Source: Actinomycetes bacterium (lineage in GTDB: Bacteria; Actinomycetota; Actinomycetes; S36-B12; GCA-2699445). From it: a stretch of 7,470 nt of DNA. Shown in pieces: positions 6,354 to 7,470 of this stretch (its first letter is position 1; each line of letters starts with the position of its first letter). The stretch covers positions 1-7,470 of the forward strand of contig JAHZKU010000150.1 of the NCBI GenBank assembly GCA_022600255.1, read 5' to 3'. Position numbers and translations under genes: made by a program. Under the pieces are notes generated by a model, which saw only the letters and a list, made by a program, of their open reading frames with translations, had not been told where the DNA came from and did not search any database.

Positions 6354-7013
6354 CTATTCCCCGGCTAGGGACCGGAACTCGCGGAATACTTCCGCAGACG
6401 CTTTCCCACCACCGCCGGATTCGCTCTTTGCCTTGGTATGGGCTGGCGGGCTCTTCTTGCTGGATTTGGAGCTAGTTTCGGCCTTGGGTTGGGGGGTCTC
6501 GGACTTACCTTTCTGTCGCTGCGGCGGGGGCGAGGCTTGCTTGGACTTGGCGTCCGTTTTGTCGTCTTGTCCGGAATCTGATTCAGCCTGCTGCTCAGAC
6601 TCCGTGTCCGGATCCAGGAATGGGTCTGGTGCAAGCCCAGGCACCTCTTGTTCAGCGTCCAAACCCGCCTTGGCCACAGCTTCCTTGTCCGTGACTCTTG
6701 TCGCGGGGCTATCCGGTGCCAGCTTCGGGATCGCGTTGGTGGCCAGGCTGCGCATAAGTTGGGCATCAATCCAGACCGCGGCGGCGGGATCCGGCGGGTC
6801 ATCGGTGACCAACATGATCGGCCTACCCACCGCATCCACACTCGAGATCAGCCGCGCCACCAACGGCGTGATGTCATCGGCTTCGGCCACCACAACGAGG
6901 GGAACCCCCGTGGGCTCCAAGTCTTCGAGTTGCAGCACGGAAATCACTGCGGCGTCCGTCCACCCGCGTTCGCCAGTGATGCGGCCCGCGATGAACATCA
7001 AGGTGGGGTCCAT
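6354..7013 (-). CDS. Hypothetical protein with compact N-terminal part and low-complexity charged tail
   Basis: I do not recognise this 219-residue protein. Residues 1-100 look folded, with alternating hydrophobic strands and helices: MFIAGRI near 6-12, VPLVVVAEADD at 37-47, PLVARLISS at 50-58 and PIMLVTDDPP at 65-74. From about 105 to 205 it is rich in Ser, Lys, Gln, Pro, Asp and Glu, acidic first (135-155) and then Lys/Ser/Pro-rich (156-200), and is probably disordered. A Gly run (200-203) and a short amphipathic end, AEVFREFRSLAGE, close it. There is no signal peptide and no clear membrane helix. The start is uncertain: the ATG at 7013 fits the fold, but its GAAGG is only 1 nt away. A GTG at 7064 has AAGAG 8 nt upstream and would add 17 residues, and the frame stays open to 7205. 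It converges on the ROK gene. The opposite strand has a long Ser/Ala/Thr-rich frame that I treat as a shadow. Confidence 0.72.
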   Translation of the reverse strand: MDPTLMFIAGRITGERGWTDAAVISVLQLEDLEPTGVPLVVVAEADDITPLVARLISSVDAVGRPIMLVTDDPPDPAAAVWIDAQLMRSLATNAIPKLAPDSPATRVTDKEAVAKAGLDAEQEVPGLAPDPFLDPDTESEQQAESDSGQDDKTDAKSKQASPPPQRQKGKSETPQPKAETSSKSSKKSPPAHTKAKSESGGGGKASAEVFREFRSLAGE

Positions 7014-7318
7014 ACCTTCGATACTGGCACCATTGCCGAACTGATGACCGCATGAAGCGGCCACATCTGTCACTCTTTTTCGCACGGTCAACCTCAGGCT
7101 CACCCGGATGGCGCTACGTCCGCGTGTTGTGAGGGCCGTGCGGCACTTTCCCGGGTCAGACAGCCCTCGTCGCAGACCGGAGACGGCCCGCTCCCCCGCA
7201 GCCACGCAGCGTGCGCTGGCACACCTACGTCAGCATGGGTTCGTGGCACACTCGTGTCCCGGCCAGGGACTGTTCTGGCTCCCTGGCGCGTTACAGCCGA
7301 CGTAACAAAGGAGGTGCT
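7014..7318. promoter_or_regulatory. Divergent intergenic region before the flavoprotein gene
   Basis: About 305 nt separate the two divergent genes, or about 254 nt if the leftward gene begins at the GTG at 7064. The region must contain promoters in both directions. A TTGACC (-35-like, minus strand, 7086-7091) has no acceptable -10 partner at normal spacing, so I call no promoter. TGGCACAC occurs twice, at 7217-7224 and 7244-7251, upstream of the flavoprotein. A 65-codon plus-strand frame (7108-7305) lacks a ribosome binding site and looks like noise. Confidence 0.5.
7307..7314 (+). promoter_or_regulatory. Strong ribosome binding site of the flavoprotein
   Basis: AAAGGAGG, 4 nt before the GTG at 7319, is close to the full anti-Shine-Dalgarno complement. 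The GTG at 7314 meets a stop two codons later, so 7319 is the start. Confidence 0.85.
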
Positions 7319-7470
7319 GTGACCCAGCCATACGATCTCGTGATAATCGGTGGCGGTGCCGCTGGTCTGGTCGCGGCCCACACCGCAATCAGTGTGGGCG
7401 CCACGGTGGCCCTGGTCGAAGGGGCGCGAATGGGCGGTGACTGTCTGTGGACGGGATGCGTTCCCAGCAA
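7319..7470 (+). CDS. Class I pyridine nucleotide-disulfide oxidoreductase (mercuric reductase/LPD-like), N-terminal fragment
   Basis: Only the first 50 residues are in the window. They form an FAD-binding Rossmann start: a beta strand YDLVIIGGGAAGLVAA with GGGAAG at 11-16, then VALVEGARMGG leading to the acidic residue that contacts the FAD ribose. The redox-active disulfide motif follows, C42-L-W-T-G-C47-V-P-S. This places it among class I flavin disulfide reductases (dihydrolipoamide dehydrogenase, mercuric reductase, glutathione reductase). The CLWTGC variant, rather than CLNVGC, resembles uncharacterised actinobacterial members often labelled mercuric reductase-like. The electron acceptor cannot be told without the C-terminal dimerisation domain, which lies outside the window. 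The GTG start is secured by the ribosome binding site. Confidence 0.92.
   Translation, partial: MTQPYDLVIIGGGAAGLVAAHTAISVGATVALVEGARMGGDCLWTGCVPS

Noticed and set aside
7063..7091. TTGACC as a -35 box for the leftward gene
   Set aside because: At 17-nt spacing the -10 hexamer would be AGATGT, which matches the consensus at only one position.
7217..7251. Direct repeat of TGGCACAC, 27 nt apart
   Set aside because: Eight bases in a GC-rich region is near chance expectation; GGCACAC also occurs near 5305, so it is not specific to this promoter.
7108..7305. 65-codon plus-strand frame just before the flavoprotein
   Set aside because: It lacks a ribosome binding site, is Arg/Pro-rich, shows no recognisable domain and sits where the flavoprotein promoter should be.
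1..7470. CRISPR arrays, insertion sequences, tRNA or rRNA genes, integration sites
   Set aside because: I saw no regular repeat-spacer pattern, transposase, terminal inverted repeats or structured RNA gene anywhere in the window.

Overview
The window looks like a stretch of actinobacterial chromosome. By eye the DNA is GC-rich (roughly 60%), and GTG and TTG starts occur beside ATG. A Tat-exported metallophosphoesterase of the TIGR03767 (PPA1498) type and a class I disulfide oxidoreductase with a CLWTGC redox motif are both typical of Actinomycetota. The assignment rests on gene content only, because there is no rRNA or other phylogenetic marker here.

Layout. Positions 1-1508 (minus) hold a secreted metallophosphoesterase that lacks its C-terminus at the window edge. 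Positions 1509-1789 have no confident gene but contain two short minus-strand frames that may be the remains of one. Positions 1790-5196 (minus) form a compact three-gene membrane operon, transcribed in the order small two-helix membrane protein, AI-2E/UPF0118 family permease, Kup potassium transporter. The first two genes overlap by 11 nt and the last two are 13 nt apart. Positions 5197-5358 are a divergent promoter region with a 6-8-6 inverted repeat close to the next start codon. Positions 5359-6312 (plus) encode a ROK-family sugar kinase with an intact zinc site and catalytic Asp. A short convergent gap follows. Positions 6354-7013 (minus) encode an unrecognised protein with a compact N-terminal part and a long low-complexity charged tail. 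Positions 7014-7318 are a second divergent region. At 7319 a mercuric-reductase/dihydrolipoamide-dehydrogenase-like flavoprotein starts on the plus strand and runs off the window.

How the genes may work together. The operon points to ion homeostasis: Kup imports K+, and some UPF0118/AI-2E family members have been reported to act as Na+(Li+)/H+ antiporters, so an ion-exchange role for the middle gene is as plausible as signal export. The ROK kinase, the unrecognised protein and the flavoprotein are separately transcribed neighbours with no evident shared pathway. I found no mobile element, CRISPR array, tRNA or rRNA, and no clear sign of a new defence or biosynthetic system. The points most worth a second look are the 1509-1789 region, the small membrane protein leading the operon, the inverted repeat before the ROK gene and the disordered-tail protein.
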